Below, one piece after another: positions 49,540 through 60,894 of a stretch of 64,000 nt of DNA. Below the pieces are notes generated by a model that was given only the letters and a program-made list of their open reading frames with translations, was not told where the DNA came from and did no database searches. The stretch comes from Acanthornis magna (taxonomy: Eukaryota > Chordata > Aves > Passeriformes > Acanthizidae). Each line of letters starts with the position of its first letter. Position 1 is the stretch's first letter. The stretch is from contig JAWUZG010000337.1 of assembly GCA_036785705.1 (NCBI GenBank), positions 310,001-374,000 of the forward strand. The letters run 5' to 3'. A program made the translations under genes and the position numbers.

Positions 49540-49900
49540 CTTCTGAGATTATTTGTTGGGATGAATGACCCTATCCAAAGCACAGATTGGATAAATCCAT
49601 GCAAATTTGCCAGCTTCTGGAACAAAACTTTCATCAATTTCTTGTAGCGTTTTGCATATAATTGCATGTATGATCACAGCTATTATCTAAGTGGTTTTTG
49701 TGCTGCCAACGTGAATGAGTGTTTGATGTCTGGAGAAAGGAGTGTTTTTGCAAATGAAATCTGGAGGTTTTGCATCACCGTACTGGGAAAAGCTGAAAGC
49801 AAGGTGATCAACCACACTGCAGCTTTCATGTGCCAGCTTTCATCCTGGCACCAATACATTTCAACATGAGGGAGAGAACTTTTTTATGGGGAAGAGATGC
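49540..49900. promoter_or_regulatory. CNE-like block with octamer
   Basis: A perfect POU octamer ATGCAAAT (49599-49606) is followed by TTTCATCAATTTCTTG, GTAGCGTTTTGCATATAATTG, GCCAACGTGAATGAG, TTTTGCAAATGAAATC and TTTGCATCACCG. It is non-repetitive, with CpGs retained. A 67-codon + frame covers 49666-49869 without recognisable similarity, so regulatory constraint seems likelier than coding. Confidence 0.35.
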
Positions 49901-49904
49901 AGAT

Positions 49905-52900
49905 TTTCTCAAGCTAATCAGCTGAGTTTGTATATTCATTAATAATTGTTGCAATCCACTTGAGAACTTGCCCAGATTTAGTCAGACCTGTAACAGAAAT
50001 CAAGGTATGGCTTAAAGGTCTATTGAAGAAATTTCCCTGTCCAAGTTCCCTTTGGAGTTAGCTCGAAATCTACAGTCCTTGGTCCAGCAAAACTTAATTA
50101 TTATTTGAGTAAGAATTCCAGCATTTTGCTCCATAACTTCAAGAGATGTTAGGGTTTTTAGAAAAGAACTGAAGTGCATTGTTATGGTAAGTGTTTTGGT
50201 ATAATGACAGTACACCAAGATCTACATTTAATTTAAAATCAATTTTTTAGTTTTAATATTATTGATTCCAAAAGTCATTAGGTTTGATACAAGCCTTTTT
50301 TTTACCCATTACCAATACTTGAATAGCAGTTGCTGTTCACATTTTATGGATGGAGAGAATGATGTGATTGTTGTTCTTTGATAAGAAATAAAGTTCTGAT
50401 TCATACCAGAACACTAACTTTGTGGATACAAGTTTATAAAAATTTCTTTTTTAGGAACTACTTAATTCCTTATTTTTCAATTATTATTTCTGAAATATGT
50501 TTTATGTTCAAGATATAGTTCCAGACCTGAATTAAATGTCTTTGAGTCCAAAGAAATATGCTAAAAGAAAATATTTGTTTGGGCACCAAAAACTTGATCC
50601 AAATTTTGGTGTCAACATGCTTTTGATTAGGTCAGTATGTAACATCTTTGTAGTTACACCTTAAATTTAAATGGCTTGGAAAGCTGGAGTACTATTTTTA
50701 GGAAACAAATAAAACTTTTTAGACAATAGATTTTATTAATGTATATTAAACTTAGGTATAAGTAGGAAGATCAGTTAGAGCATATAGAGTGGGGGTGTTT
50801 GGGAAGTTGGAATACAGTCCTATCAGAGAAATAACATGTGCTTCGCAGAAATATATACTAAAACAGAGTTTAATGTTACAGTATTTTTATTTGTTGTCAA
50901 AAGAAATAAATCCTTTTATGTCAGCATAGGTGGAAGAAACCAGCTCATGGAATCTCTTCTGGGCTCAAAGGAGAGCATTAGTTTTAGTAAGAAATTTTTG
51001 GTAAAGCCCAGATGCTGTAGATTTCTATTGGGATTACAGTAGAAAGCAGAAATTTTGAAGGAGAGCTATAGGGATGTTCCTTACCCTTTATAGGGAAAGT
51101 TTTTCTGCAGATATAGATTATCATGCAAACAGAAATGACTCTTTTCTTTTTTACGTCAGTGGATATTGGCATTGTTAGTGTGAAAAACATGTATGTATAA
51201 AAACCTGGAAGCTGGAAACCTTCCTTTGTGCATAAATAAATGTTTTTTTAGTAATAAATTAATTACAGCCTGTTTACTGAAGCACATTCTTATATCTTGT
51301 AGCCTCACTCAGCTATGTCAGATATTTCTATGAAGAGTTAACCATTTGATCAATTAATGGCTTCAAAAAGCAAACCAAGAAGAACACCTACAGTTTTTGT
51401 GTTGTTTTCCCCTTTCCCAGCTCAGTAAAAACAACTTTTCCTGATTTCCTGAGGTTGGCAAAGGCTTTTCAACAGCTCTCTCTAAATCATTGAGAGTATT
51501 ATATTTCAGCTTCCTGGAGGAAAATGAGCATGGTCTGAGTCAAGGCAGTAGTTTTAAGTGGTCCTCAGGGGCATAGCATCAAATTGCACTGTTGGTGCAA
51601 TTTTTCTGTCATCATATGAAGGCAGCAGCTGTTGCATCAATGGAATTTTTGGATTAGGAAATTCTTGAGGCCAAATCCTGCCCTTGTTTCTGTGGCCAGC
51701 TTGAAGCAGAACTTGTCCAGTGTGCAGGAGTGAAGACCAAGGCATGAAGTGCTATGAAAAGTCAGGTCTGGGAAGGCTGTGAAGCCAAACCATGTGTACA
51801 TGATTGCTTGTGTTGAGTAGGAGCAGATGCAGAAGTGCCAGTCAGCTTTTTGTTGGAGAAGAGTAAAATTTGAAGTCTTGGTTCTTCCTTAAAGAAGTTC
51901 ACCCTGGGCCAGAATTATTATTACAAGCAGCATGTAAGTAACAGACCTGTGTCAACAGTGGAGCTGGATCTCCTGGAAATTACATTTGTTCCCAAAGCTC
52001 ACTTTAGTTGGAGAAGCTTTTCTTAGCAGCTTTTTTTCCCCCTCCAACTGGTTTGCAAGTTCAGATTTTCCAGGTTCTTGAAGACTCAAGAAGTGCTTAT
52101 CACTTGCTGTCAGCAGGATGGCAGACCTGTGTGTCTCTGTCCCCCAGAGCCTTCACTGGCACTCGCTGGCTTTTTTTGGGTTTCCCAGGACTTCACTCAT
52201 GCAGGAGTGGGCACTGGTGTCACATTGTGACCGTGGACAGTGTAAAGCCTTGGGAAGCTGTTTATCCATGTTTGGTGTCGGGGACAGAGCTGTCCCAGGG
52301 CAGCAAGGCTGAGCTCCTCAGAGCACATTTCCATTTCTCGTGCTAAAATGTGTTTCTGAATACTAATTACCATTTACAACTATTTTAATGTCTGCTTAAG
52401 AACTTAGCTCAAGGGGAGAAAAAAAAATTATGGTAATAGTTTCAAAAGACCACAAAGGCCACATTTTTTAGCAAAGCATTTTGCTTGCTTTACATTAAAC
52501 ATGCCCTCAAGTTCCATATTTATTTTTAATATATTACTCCTACATCTTCTCTTCCCCCATAGTGATTTTCCCTTGCTGAATAAGATCCACTCAGCTTTCC
52601 TTATCCCAAACAGAGCTGTCAATCTTAAAGTTTAAATTGGCATCATCCTTTCCCAGCCCCAGCTGCCCTTGACTTTCTTCAAGTTTTTGTCAGTATGATC
52701 TAAGCATAGTGCACTTGTACCCATATATTTTAAAATATATACTGGGTTTGTTTCTTTTAGGTAGTACCCAGTCTATCACAATGGTCAAAATTGTTTCTGG
52801 CATCCATGGAGATAATTATAATATGTCATAATGTTGTGAATAGTGTATTGTATTAATATCCTTACATCACATGGAGAATTCAAGATATGAAAAATTGTTC

Positions 52901-53800
52901 CAGATAGTCAGGAATCTAAAGATTGTTTTTCTATACTCTTTAGCATGATTGATTAACAAACTTAGCTTAGACGAGAAATATCCCTATGAAGCTTTTCTGG
53001 ATTTATTTTGACTGCAAATGAGACCTGTTTCAAATTTTGAGCTGAGATGAAATGCATTTAACAAGGGTTATGGTATGATCAGTGGCAAAGCTATTAGAGA
53101 GAATTTCTTGCTATTTTTAAGGCCACACTGTTCCTTCTTCCTTCATCCCAGTGATTTTTATTTATTTTTTCTTCTTCCCCAAATATCTTTTTTTGTTTTG
53201 ACAGGTTTTCTTGTTCAAATTTGTATTTTATTTTAAATCTTCAAAGCAAAAGACATCATTGCCATGGTGGATTGTAATACATGATATTTCTAACTGAACT
53301 TTTGGTCCACTTGTGAGAGTTCTCTGTTATGGAAGCTGCCAAGACCCCAGTGTGAATGCAGCATGGGTCTATGTATTTAGAATTTGGACATCATGTATAT
53401 GTAGTAAAAGCCTGAATTTTGATATGGTATGGATTATGTATTAAAAAGAAATTGGCATATTCAAACACATTTTATGATTTAAGGGATAAATAACATGTAT
53501 TTGGTGTAACAGTATCAAAGATGCTCTATGCCAAAGAGTATTCAGACAATTTCCTGCAAAAGTTGGAGTTTGAATGAATAAGCTGTTAACTTTATTACCT
53601 TCAAGCCTTTGTATCTCTAAGTACCACAATATCAGAGTTTCTGCCATAAAAATATGCAGTGTCTGACTGCAATACATATTGCGAACTGTTTAGTTGTAAT
53701 ATTTTGTTAATGAAACAGGGGTTTTTCCTGTATTTAGCTCCTGTTTGATAGTTCTATTTCAAAGAACACTAAACTCAAGAATTTATCTAATTTTATGCAC
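49905..53800. other. Unique AT-rich non-coding DNA
   Basis: Frames reach 112 codons (plus, 52008-52346, in a GC-richer patch) with no recognised domain. No repeat family was seen. Confidence 0.55.
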
Positions 53801-53805
53801 TCCCA

Positions 53806-53870
53806 ATAAAGGAAGTTGGACTGGATGACATCTAGAGGCTCCTTCCAACCAATATTTCTATCACTGTTTG
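53806..53870 (+). repeat. CR1 3' terminal fragment, plus orientation
   Basis: GGAAGTTGGACTGGATGACA, then TCTAGAGGCTCCTTCCAACC and AATATTTCTATCACTGTTTG form the CR1 3' end: the 'ggttggactagatgacct' block, the TTCCAACC block and the degenerate terminal repeat. About 60 bp survive, so the element was strongly 5'-truncated. Confidence 0.8.
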
Positions 53871-53874
53871 ATTA

Positions 53875-54515
53875 TTAAAGATACCACTATTAAGTACTTG
53901 CAGCCTTGCAATTGTCACCTTTGACAGAGAGAGAGTAACAGATGCTTATAGTTTAATTTTATTCTTTTAAGAAGGAAAGTTTTTTAGAAGAAAAATTAAG
54001 CCAAGACACAGCAATGTCAAATGCAGTAATGGCCCTACCCTTACCCAACTCTCAGTGAGCATGTAAAGGCCTTAGTGAAGTTTGCTAGTTAACTCATTTA
54101 AGTTGTGAAATTCTTTGTAATATAAGCAATATTGGTTTGTGGTTCCTGTGAAGTTTAGTCTGAAAGGGAATACGCTGGAGACTGTACCTCATAAAGAGCT
54201 TGTATCCCGTGTTACAGATGCTCATCTTAGGTGGGACAGAAGCAATTCTGAGAGTCAGAACAAGCAAGTTTTAGTTTTGGCCATTTTCCCTTCACCTTGG
54301 GGGCAGTGAAGTTCAAGTCATAAAGTGCTTTTGCTGAGACTGAGCTTTCCAGTTGCATATCAGTGTTCCAGCTGGAGTTCTTATTTTTTTTCCTGAATCC
54401 TTGGGTTCACTCCATTTTTTCATTTAACTCTGGTAATCAAAAAAGGAATGATCATCAAGCCACCTAAATTATATCCACACTCCTGTGTAGTTTATTGCGC
54501 TGTTAAGTAACTCTG
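53875..54515. other. Unique AT-rich DNA upstream of the candidate recursive splice site
   Basis: No frames, repeats or competing strong splice sites were noticed between the CR1 end at 53.8 kb and the fused acceptor-donor. Confidence 0.5.
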
Positions 54516-54583
54516 TTTGTTTGATTTGTTTTACAGGTAAGTAGCACTTAGAACTGGATAGTCAACAATTTATGGTAAGTATA
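54516..54583 (+). promoter_or_regulatory. Candidate recursive splice site with 38-nt RS-exon
   Basis: A T-rich tract runs into TTGTTTTACAG|GTAAGTAG, so a 3' splice site (AG at 54535-54536) is followed with no gap by a consensus 5' splice site (GT at 54537-54538). A second strong donor, TATG|GTAAGTAT, begins at 54575, defining a possible 38-nt exon at 54537-54574. Read from its first base, all three frames of this exon meet a stop within about 15 nt. Known background: vertebrate recursive splice sites in very long, mainly neuronal genes use exactly this acceptor-donor fusion. A cryptic RS-exon is first defined by a downstream donor and then removed, or kept as an NMD-triggering exon. Inference: the region lies in a long intron transcribed on the + strand. 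The host gene cannot be named because no flanking coding exon is visible. A chance match is possible in 64 kb. Confidence 0.45.
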
Positions 54584-54589
54584 TTTTGT

Positions 54590-55110
54590 AATTAGCAAAA
54601 CTAAAATTAAACTCCTGTTTTGTTCTTTAAAGGGAATAGACAAAGTAGGGGGTTAATCATACAATAGCATTTGTTTCAGATGCTAATCAGAATGTTTGAA
54701 GATGTCATTGGGTTTATATTTTTCTCCTTGAAGTGTTATTCATCTGTTAGAGGAAGAAATAAATACAAATACTCTTGGCAATATTTCAAGGAAGTTGAGC
54801 AAACAATATTTACTTTAAACACAGTAAACAAATGAAGGTTTATTTTTTATTCTCAACTCCTTTCAGTTATAGTAATCTTGGAAGTTGTTTTAACTAAATT
54901 AAAATCTCACACACAAATGCAGTGTGTAAACTTTAGTGTCCCTATAACTTTTTCTGCCACAGGATAACTAAGGCTCTAATGCTTATCCAGTCTTTGGCTT
55001 GATGAAAATACTATTAACACTGAGTTCTTATTTATGCAGTATAATGAACAGATCTTAGATCTTGCTTCCTAAAATATGCCTGTGTCAGTTCCCTTCCCCT
55101 TCAGCTGGGG
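54590..55110. other. Unique AT-rich DNA between RS-exon candidate and CR1
   Basis: AT-rich, with no notable reading frame or repeat. Confidence 0.5.
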
Positions 55111-55113
55111 AAA

Positions 55114-55290
55114 TAATCACAGAATAGTTGCAAGGGACCTCTGGAGACCATGTAGTCCAAGCCAATAGTGGTGAAGTGACCCTAATAGTAGCAATAGTGT
55201 GAAAAGATATCCTCAGCCACTCTCAGGGCTCTGACAAGGCTTGCCATCCCCTGTGGGTGCACAGGTGTTATAAAATAAATCCAGTTTTTC
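55114..55290 (-). repeat. CR1 LINE 3' fragment, minus orientation
   Basis: On the + strand, CACAGAATAGTTGCAAGGGA followed by CCTCTGGAGACCATGTAGTC and 'caagcc' is the reverse complement of a CR1 3' end ('cctctggagatcatctagtccaacc'). Clear similarity covers about 55114-55170. The following 100 bp are uncertain CR1 interior. It lies about 600 bp downstream of the candidate recursive splice site. Confidence 0.75.
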
Positions 55291-55608
55291 TGGTGTATAT
55301 CACTGCTCTCATTATTTTAAAGTCTTAGTATGGTACTCAGTTGCTGCCCAAGCAAACTTTAAAATTCAAATGTTCATTTTTAGCTTTTTAACTTCCCAGC
55401 CTCTCCAGAAGCAGTTGTTATACTGTTAATATACTGTGAAAGGTGTTACAGCTTTGCACTGCAGTGTTGGGAATTAATAAGTGTACATGGCACATTTTTT
55501 CTTGTGGTAAGACTGATAGGCTCTCCGCACTTGACACTGATGCTGTTTGAGCACTTGATCCTCTTAGAAAGTGACTGTGTTTTCCTCCCTGTAGTTTTAA
55601 CTTTGTAG

Positions 55609-55762
55609 AAGTTTTTTTTTTGTTGTTGTCACTCAACTCCATAGAATTCTTACTTGATGGGGGGGTTTTTGTTTGGTTTGGTTTGTTTTTTTAGTAAGAT
55701 TTTTTCCTTTCTTCTCTTCACAGGTGGATTTTTTTTTTCTCTTGGGGACATTTTTTTTTTGA
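55609..55762. repeat. T-rich low-complexity cluster
   Basis: Several T8-T11 runs, a short TTG repeat and GTTTGGTTTGGTTTG lie within about 150 bp, interspersed with G6 and CTCTTGGGG. Part of this serves as the pyrimidine tract of the candidate exon at 55724-55855. Low complexity also means acceptor-like matches here are easy to get by chance. Confidence 0.85.
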
Positions 55763-55868
55763 ATTCATATTGTTCTCTTTAACTGATCACACAACTCGCT
55801 CATCCTTAGTCATGGAGGATTTTTCTTTCAACTTCGCCGTGCATTAATGACACCAGTAAGTTTATGAC
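55700..55868 (+). other. Candidate cryptic or alternative exon (T-rich acceptor to GTAAGT donor)
   Basis: A long pyrimidine tract ends in TTCTCTTCACAG (AG at 55722-55723), and a strong donor CCA|GTAAGTT starts at 55856, giving a possible 132-nt exon. An internal acceptor-like CATCCTTAG (AG at 55808-55809) would give a 46-nt exon instead. The last 46 nt contain an ATG at 55812 followed by an 11-codon open frame (MEDFSFNFAVH) and TAA, with two CpG dinucleotides in otherwise CpG-poor DNA. It lies about 1.2 kb downstream of the candidate recursive splice site, on the same strand. No protein family is recognised. It could be an untranslated or poison exon, or chance. Confidence 0.25.
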
Positions 55869-55874
55869 GTAGTC

Positions 55875-58800
55875 TATGTTTGTTTTAAATTTCAGTAATT
55901 CATTTGTGTTTTTTATAACAGTGCCCTAATTATCTGATCTTCTTTGACTAAGCTTTTCTCATTTTCCCATGGCATCTTCTCCAGAGGTTTACTTGTGCTG
56001 CCTGTTTTCTGTCATCTTTTGTAAACTGTTCTGCCACAGGATTATTGCTCTACATCAGCTAACACTTTTTTCTCTGAGATTTTTTTAAAAAAATGCATAT
56101 TTTTGTATGCACATGCAAAAGTGAGGTAGATGTGAAGTCACATTTAAACACGGGCTGACAGAGCAATAAAATATGTTCACTAAAACTGTCTAGACCCACG
56201 TCTGCACATGGAGTTACATCTTCTTTGCAGAGGCCAACTCTGAATTTCTTCTGCCCTTTGAGACACCATTATCACCTTGCATCAGTGTTCTATCTCCTGC
56301 CTGCTAAGTTGGTTACATTGTTGTTTTTCCAAAAATTTAATTTTTTGAAGGTGGGTTACAGGGCTGGTTTAGACAAATAGGAAGGAAGAATGGATGCTTT
56401 TCATTTGTGTTTTCATTTGTCCTGTCTCTCAGAAGTGAGGAGGGGAGTCTTACAGTTCTTCCTGGCAGACTCAGCTCATGGTTCCCCTTTAGGAAAGGAT
56501 TTCAAGAGGTGATTTCCTACTCTAGTGCCACATGTTGGGCCTGGAGTTAAGAAAATCTAAAAGGATCTGCTGACTAGGATTTGGCTATCCCAGTTCAAGC
56601 CACTAGCAGTTTTTTTGCAGAAAAAGTTACCTCTGAACAGCAGAGGTAACAAAAATCTCCCTAGTCATCCTGCTAATTCACTATTTCTCTTGTGGAGTCT
56701 TTTAATGTACTTTTTACATAACTTTCAATATGTTCTCCTAAGATTGTATGTATGTCTTGCATATCTTTCACCTTTTATCCAGAAATATCCAGAAATACTT
56801 CACCTTTCACTCCAGAAATGGAGTATATCATATATGCTTCTCGTACTGCAAAAACAGTAAGTCTTTTGGTTAAAGTGAGAACTGAAATGTTATCACAAGA
56901 CACTCTGAAAAAATATGAGGCATCTCTTTAAAATAATATCCCTTATTCTTGAAGTGTCAAATAATTTTTTGTGCAATTTTTCCAGAGACTGGTTATTTAG
57001 ACTGAGATAAAATTAATGAAAATTAAAATTTTCTCATATGTGAGAAATTTCTTGCATCTTCAGCTGTGTTTTATTGTGGCAAATGGTCTCAAAGGCAATG
57101 CCTTACATGCATGAAACTTTCTAGAAAAGTGACTAGTGAGTACACCTATGAGATTTATGACAGTACTTCTAGAGGTCATTTTTCTTATTTGCTTTTACCT
57201 GGGATTTGCTATGCTGAAGCACTTGAAAATAAGCTGTTTCTTCAAAGAAACTGATGAAGATTTGTGCTCTAAAGATGGGGGTTTTAACCTCCTGTTCTGG
57301 ATGAGCCTGTTTATTAAAAACAGCCTTAACAGAAAGATCATCTTCTGGTAATCTGTTGACTGTGGTTTGGTTTGGGCACTGTTGGGCATCTTCCCCGGAT
57401 GGGCTTTCTGACAGTATTGGAAAGGGAAGTCTGTTCTCATTTCCACTGGCAGCAAGCTGCAGCCGTGATCATTTAGTTTCACCATAAAATTTCAGGCACT
57501 GTTTCTTTGTTGTTTTTCCTTTGGTACTTCTTTTGCTCTTGTACTCTTAATTTTGAAGCAACACAAAATTCTGGCCAGAAAATAGGCCTTACCTTTTCCT
57601 AAGAGTCATCAGCATTGCAAAAAGATTTGTAATACAGCAATCATCAGCTGAAATGGTGGTACTCTTCCCTTTGTCTCAGCAATTGTACAATACTTCCCTT
57701 TTATAGGCAGTCAAGATTAGCTCTCCTATTGGCTTTAGATGGTAGGGATTTACTCTCATATAGCACCAAAATCATAAGCAATAGAAATAATTACACTGGA
57801 ACCAATGCATCTAAGTAAAGCAGTTAGATTATGTATTTATTAAAATAATAATAAAATATCAGTTCATCTCTGTTTGACTCCATCTTAACCTGCACCTGTC
57901 ATATTCACCATTTTATAACTCTTTCATTACTGTGTTTCTCTCAGTGAAGGAAAGAATAAGAACTGTGCATGACTGAGAGATGCAACTGAGACTTTCAGTT
58001 CTCAATGAGTTACCCTGCTACATTTCCATCTTATGGTGCTTCTAAATGTTTTATGCTAGCTGCCTTATTGGAATATGGAAGATGAAAATTTAGGTGCTGT
58101 CTTGATAATGTGAAAGGTATGCTCCCACTTTCACTAGGCTTTCTAAAAGCTTTGGAAAAGGAATGATAGCAAAAGGGATATTTTATATAGCAAAAAGACA
58201 TGGCACTAATTTCTTCCATCCAAAAATGTAAAATCTTTGTTTTGTGTCAGAGGATAACTACCTGAGTGTTTGACTTGCCAAAAAAGTTGAAGGGATTGAT
58301 GGAAGATTTTATGGTTCAGTAGTTGTTGAAATGTAACAGGTAACTGATGCTGTTTTGGTTGTTGCCTACTATTTCTTTAACATCCTTTAAAACAAACCCT
58401 CTTTTTAACTTTTCTAAACATTAAAACTTGCATCAAGCAATAAATTTGTTGATTGGTTTCCTGAGAGTGGAAGGGTCTCAATCTGATATTGTTTAAATTT
58501 CCCAATTTCCAGGGTGAAGGAGCATTTATAGAACAGCACAAGAGGCAATTTCGCTGCTTTGCTTTGTCAGTGTGCCTCAGGAGGAAGATCTGAGGGACCA
58601 CATCTGGATTTACGAGAGGATGTCCCTCTTTTTGTGCTTTTCATCCCTTTTCCTGTCTGCAGGCCCTTTCAACAGTGTTGCAAATTAACACTAACTTCTG
58701 GGGGGGCTTTGAAGATGTTGGGTGCTCGCCTACAGTCTGGGCTGACACTGCCAAGATAATGTCCCTGAGCAATCAGGTGCTGCTAAATTGTGATGATCAG

Positions 58801-60740
58801 AATGGTTTGTTGGGACAAATTCATAGTCGTGGCTTATGGAGGAATTTCTGTTCCCTGTTACAATTTTTTTCTGAGCTTTTATTATTTTCTATGTAATGCT
58901 TTCACAACAACAGCCATTTTATTAACTTGACTTTGAAGCTGAAAAGCTACAAACTAGAGGCAGCTTAAGTGATGTTTATGCCCCACTTAGAGCAAGGGGG
59001 TTACCTGGGCCCTGGCACTGCTACTGTGTGGGTCCTCTCCTCTACATCCAGACCATTCTGAATGTGGGCAAGAGCAGGATCTCATCCTTCAGCTGAGCAG
59101 CACAATCTGGTTGTGAGCAGGGATGCTGATGCCCCTGATATGCTGGCCATGCCTGGGATCCCATGCCCTGTAATTCAGTGAGTGACTAATAGGGAAATCT
59201 GGCATATTTTTTTGACAGTAAAAATCACAGGATCTTGTAGAGGCAAACAAGGCAGTTTCAGTGGAGCTGTGCCTGCTGAGATAGTAAGCTGTGATAAAAC
59301 ACAGTCTGAAAATAATTTAGCTCTTTTTGGAAGGAAACAATTCAGAGTATATATGCTTAAAGTCCTTGCGGGTTTAGTCATTGTCTAATGTAACTACAAC
59401 AAAAATTCAAATCCTATTCCTATGATGAGCTTCCATGTGGTTATCACTGAGACATGGTCATTTGTCAAAACTTAATGGACCACAAAAAATGAGTGTCTCA
59501 ACAACTGCATCTATATTCATGTTTTAATTCAGATCAGGGATGCTCCTCTGAAGTGAATTTCCTAGTTGGTCCCCTTTGATTGGTCTTGGTTGAACAGCAG
59601 TGCACAAAGAATGTGAAGTTGATGGTTTTTTTTTAATGAGACTAAACTAGAGGATGTGCTCAGGGAGTCTTGAATGCACACCAGGTACGTGTGAGCTTCA
59701 GGACAAGGCATCAAAGCAGAGCTAGTCTGAAGTTTGAACAGAGAAACAGCAAAATCTGAAATACATAGAGTAGGGATGACAGATCCTCAGCAGTGTATTT
59801 TGGTATATAGATCAGTTCCTATTTGCCTGTAATAGTGCTTAGTACTGGTAAAATACCACAGAAATGTGTGTTATTCTGCACGTCGGAAAGTGAGTCTTAG
59901 TATGTGAGGAATGTCAAAGCTGAGAATTTGGAATGGATGTCTCTGCCCAGTTTTAAAATGTATTTATGCATATTTAGCATTTCTGCAACTGAAAAACTAA
60001 TTCTTGATTGTATCCAAAAAGAGGACCCTTGCTTTAGTGTTAGAGATGCAAGAACCTCTTCCTTCAGTTGCAGGGTGAGTGCAGCTCACTCTGCAGAGCT
60101 CTGTAGTGATGTGCTGTGCCTTTTCCACATACTCTGAAGAATGAGTCCAAAGAAAAATGACTCTTTGGGGTCAATGGCAAATAAACCTTCCCTCCTTTTC
60201 TTACAGGTGGTCCTTAATCCCCAGAAAAATCAGAGCAGCTAGTTGTGTTGGGGCATTGTTGCTGTGTCTTAGTCTTACGCATACTTTGGAGAATGAAGGT
60301 TGCTGTGAGTTTTAGCAAAATTCTGTTCCAGGCACTGTGCAAAGCTTCAGTGCCTCTCCATGTCCCAGGTGAGCATGTCTGAGTAACAACACAATGATCC
60401 AGCTCATGAAGCTGCAGAATGAAGTCCTGTGTTACTGAAGGCTGCAGCAAGAGGTCATGAAGTGGCTGGTGTGACTAAACTAGTGTGGCAGTGTTAGGGA
60501 GGCTGCTGCTGAATGAGAGAGAAAAACGGACTGGAAAAGACAAGAGTCAAGGAGCAGAGATGAGCACCCTGTAAAAAACATTCATAGGCCATAACAGAGT
60601 CCAACAAAGGTTTTTTAATTAGTAACACTAAAGATGGGTTAGAAAATTGCACCTGGACCAGCATTATTCACATATGGGGTGAAGTTCGTAAGGATTTAAT
60701 TTCAGCAGTAATAGTTTCCTCTTATAAATAACAGTCTGAA
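55875..60740. other. Unique AT-rich non-coding DNA
   Basis: Frames are 96 codons or fewer, none recognisable. Small local duplications occur (ATCCAGAAAT repeated at about 56778-56797). A splice-like coincidence TTCCTTCAG|TTGCAGG|GTGAGTGC lies at 60058-60081. No repeat family was identified. Confidence 0.5.
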
Positions 60741-60744
60741 GCTG

Positions 60745-60890
60745 CTACACCAAGGAGGTTGCTGTTATTGCCTTATTGGGGGGGGTGGGGGGGTGGGAAG
60801 TGAATACTGGAGGGGTGAAATTACTTGTTTCAAGTCACTCAGTTGATCCAAACAGATTGAGCAGCAATTCCCAGTCTCCCTAAAGTATCA
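60745..60890 (+). repeat. Probable MIR/L2 remnant containing a G-run
   Basis: GGAGGTTGCTGTTATTGCCT leads into a G-run. This is followed by 'ggggtgaaattacttgtttcaagtcactcagttgatcc' and AGCAGCAATTCCCAGTCTCC. The pattern follows the MIR/L2 core ('gaggttaagtgacttgcccaaggtcacacag', then 'cagaattcgaaccc...tct'). The copy is old and diverged, and it is interrupted by an expanded G tract. Confidence 0.5.
60778..60797 (+). repeat. G-run with quadruplex potential
   Basis: Eight G, T, seven G, T, three G. At least four G-triplets separated by one- or two-base loops fit the usual G-quadruplex pattern on the + strand. Confidence 0.85.
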
Positions 60891-60894
60891 GAGC

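Noticed and set aside
50320..50370. CACATTTTATGGATGGAGAG as a MIR/L2 core
   Set aside because: Too short and diverged; no flanking MIR/L2 similarity.
60045..60085. TTCCTTCAG|TTGCAGG|GTGAGTGC as a microexon
   Set aside because: Acceptor tract is short; kept only as a coincidence.
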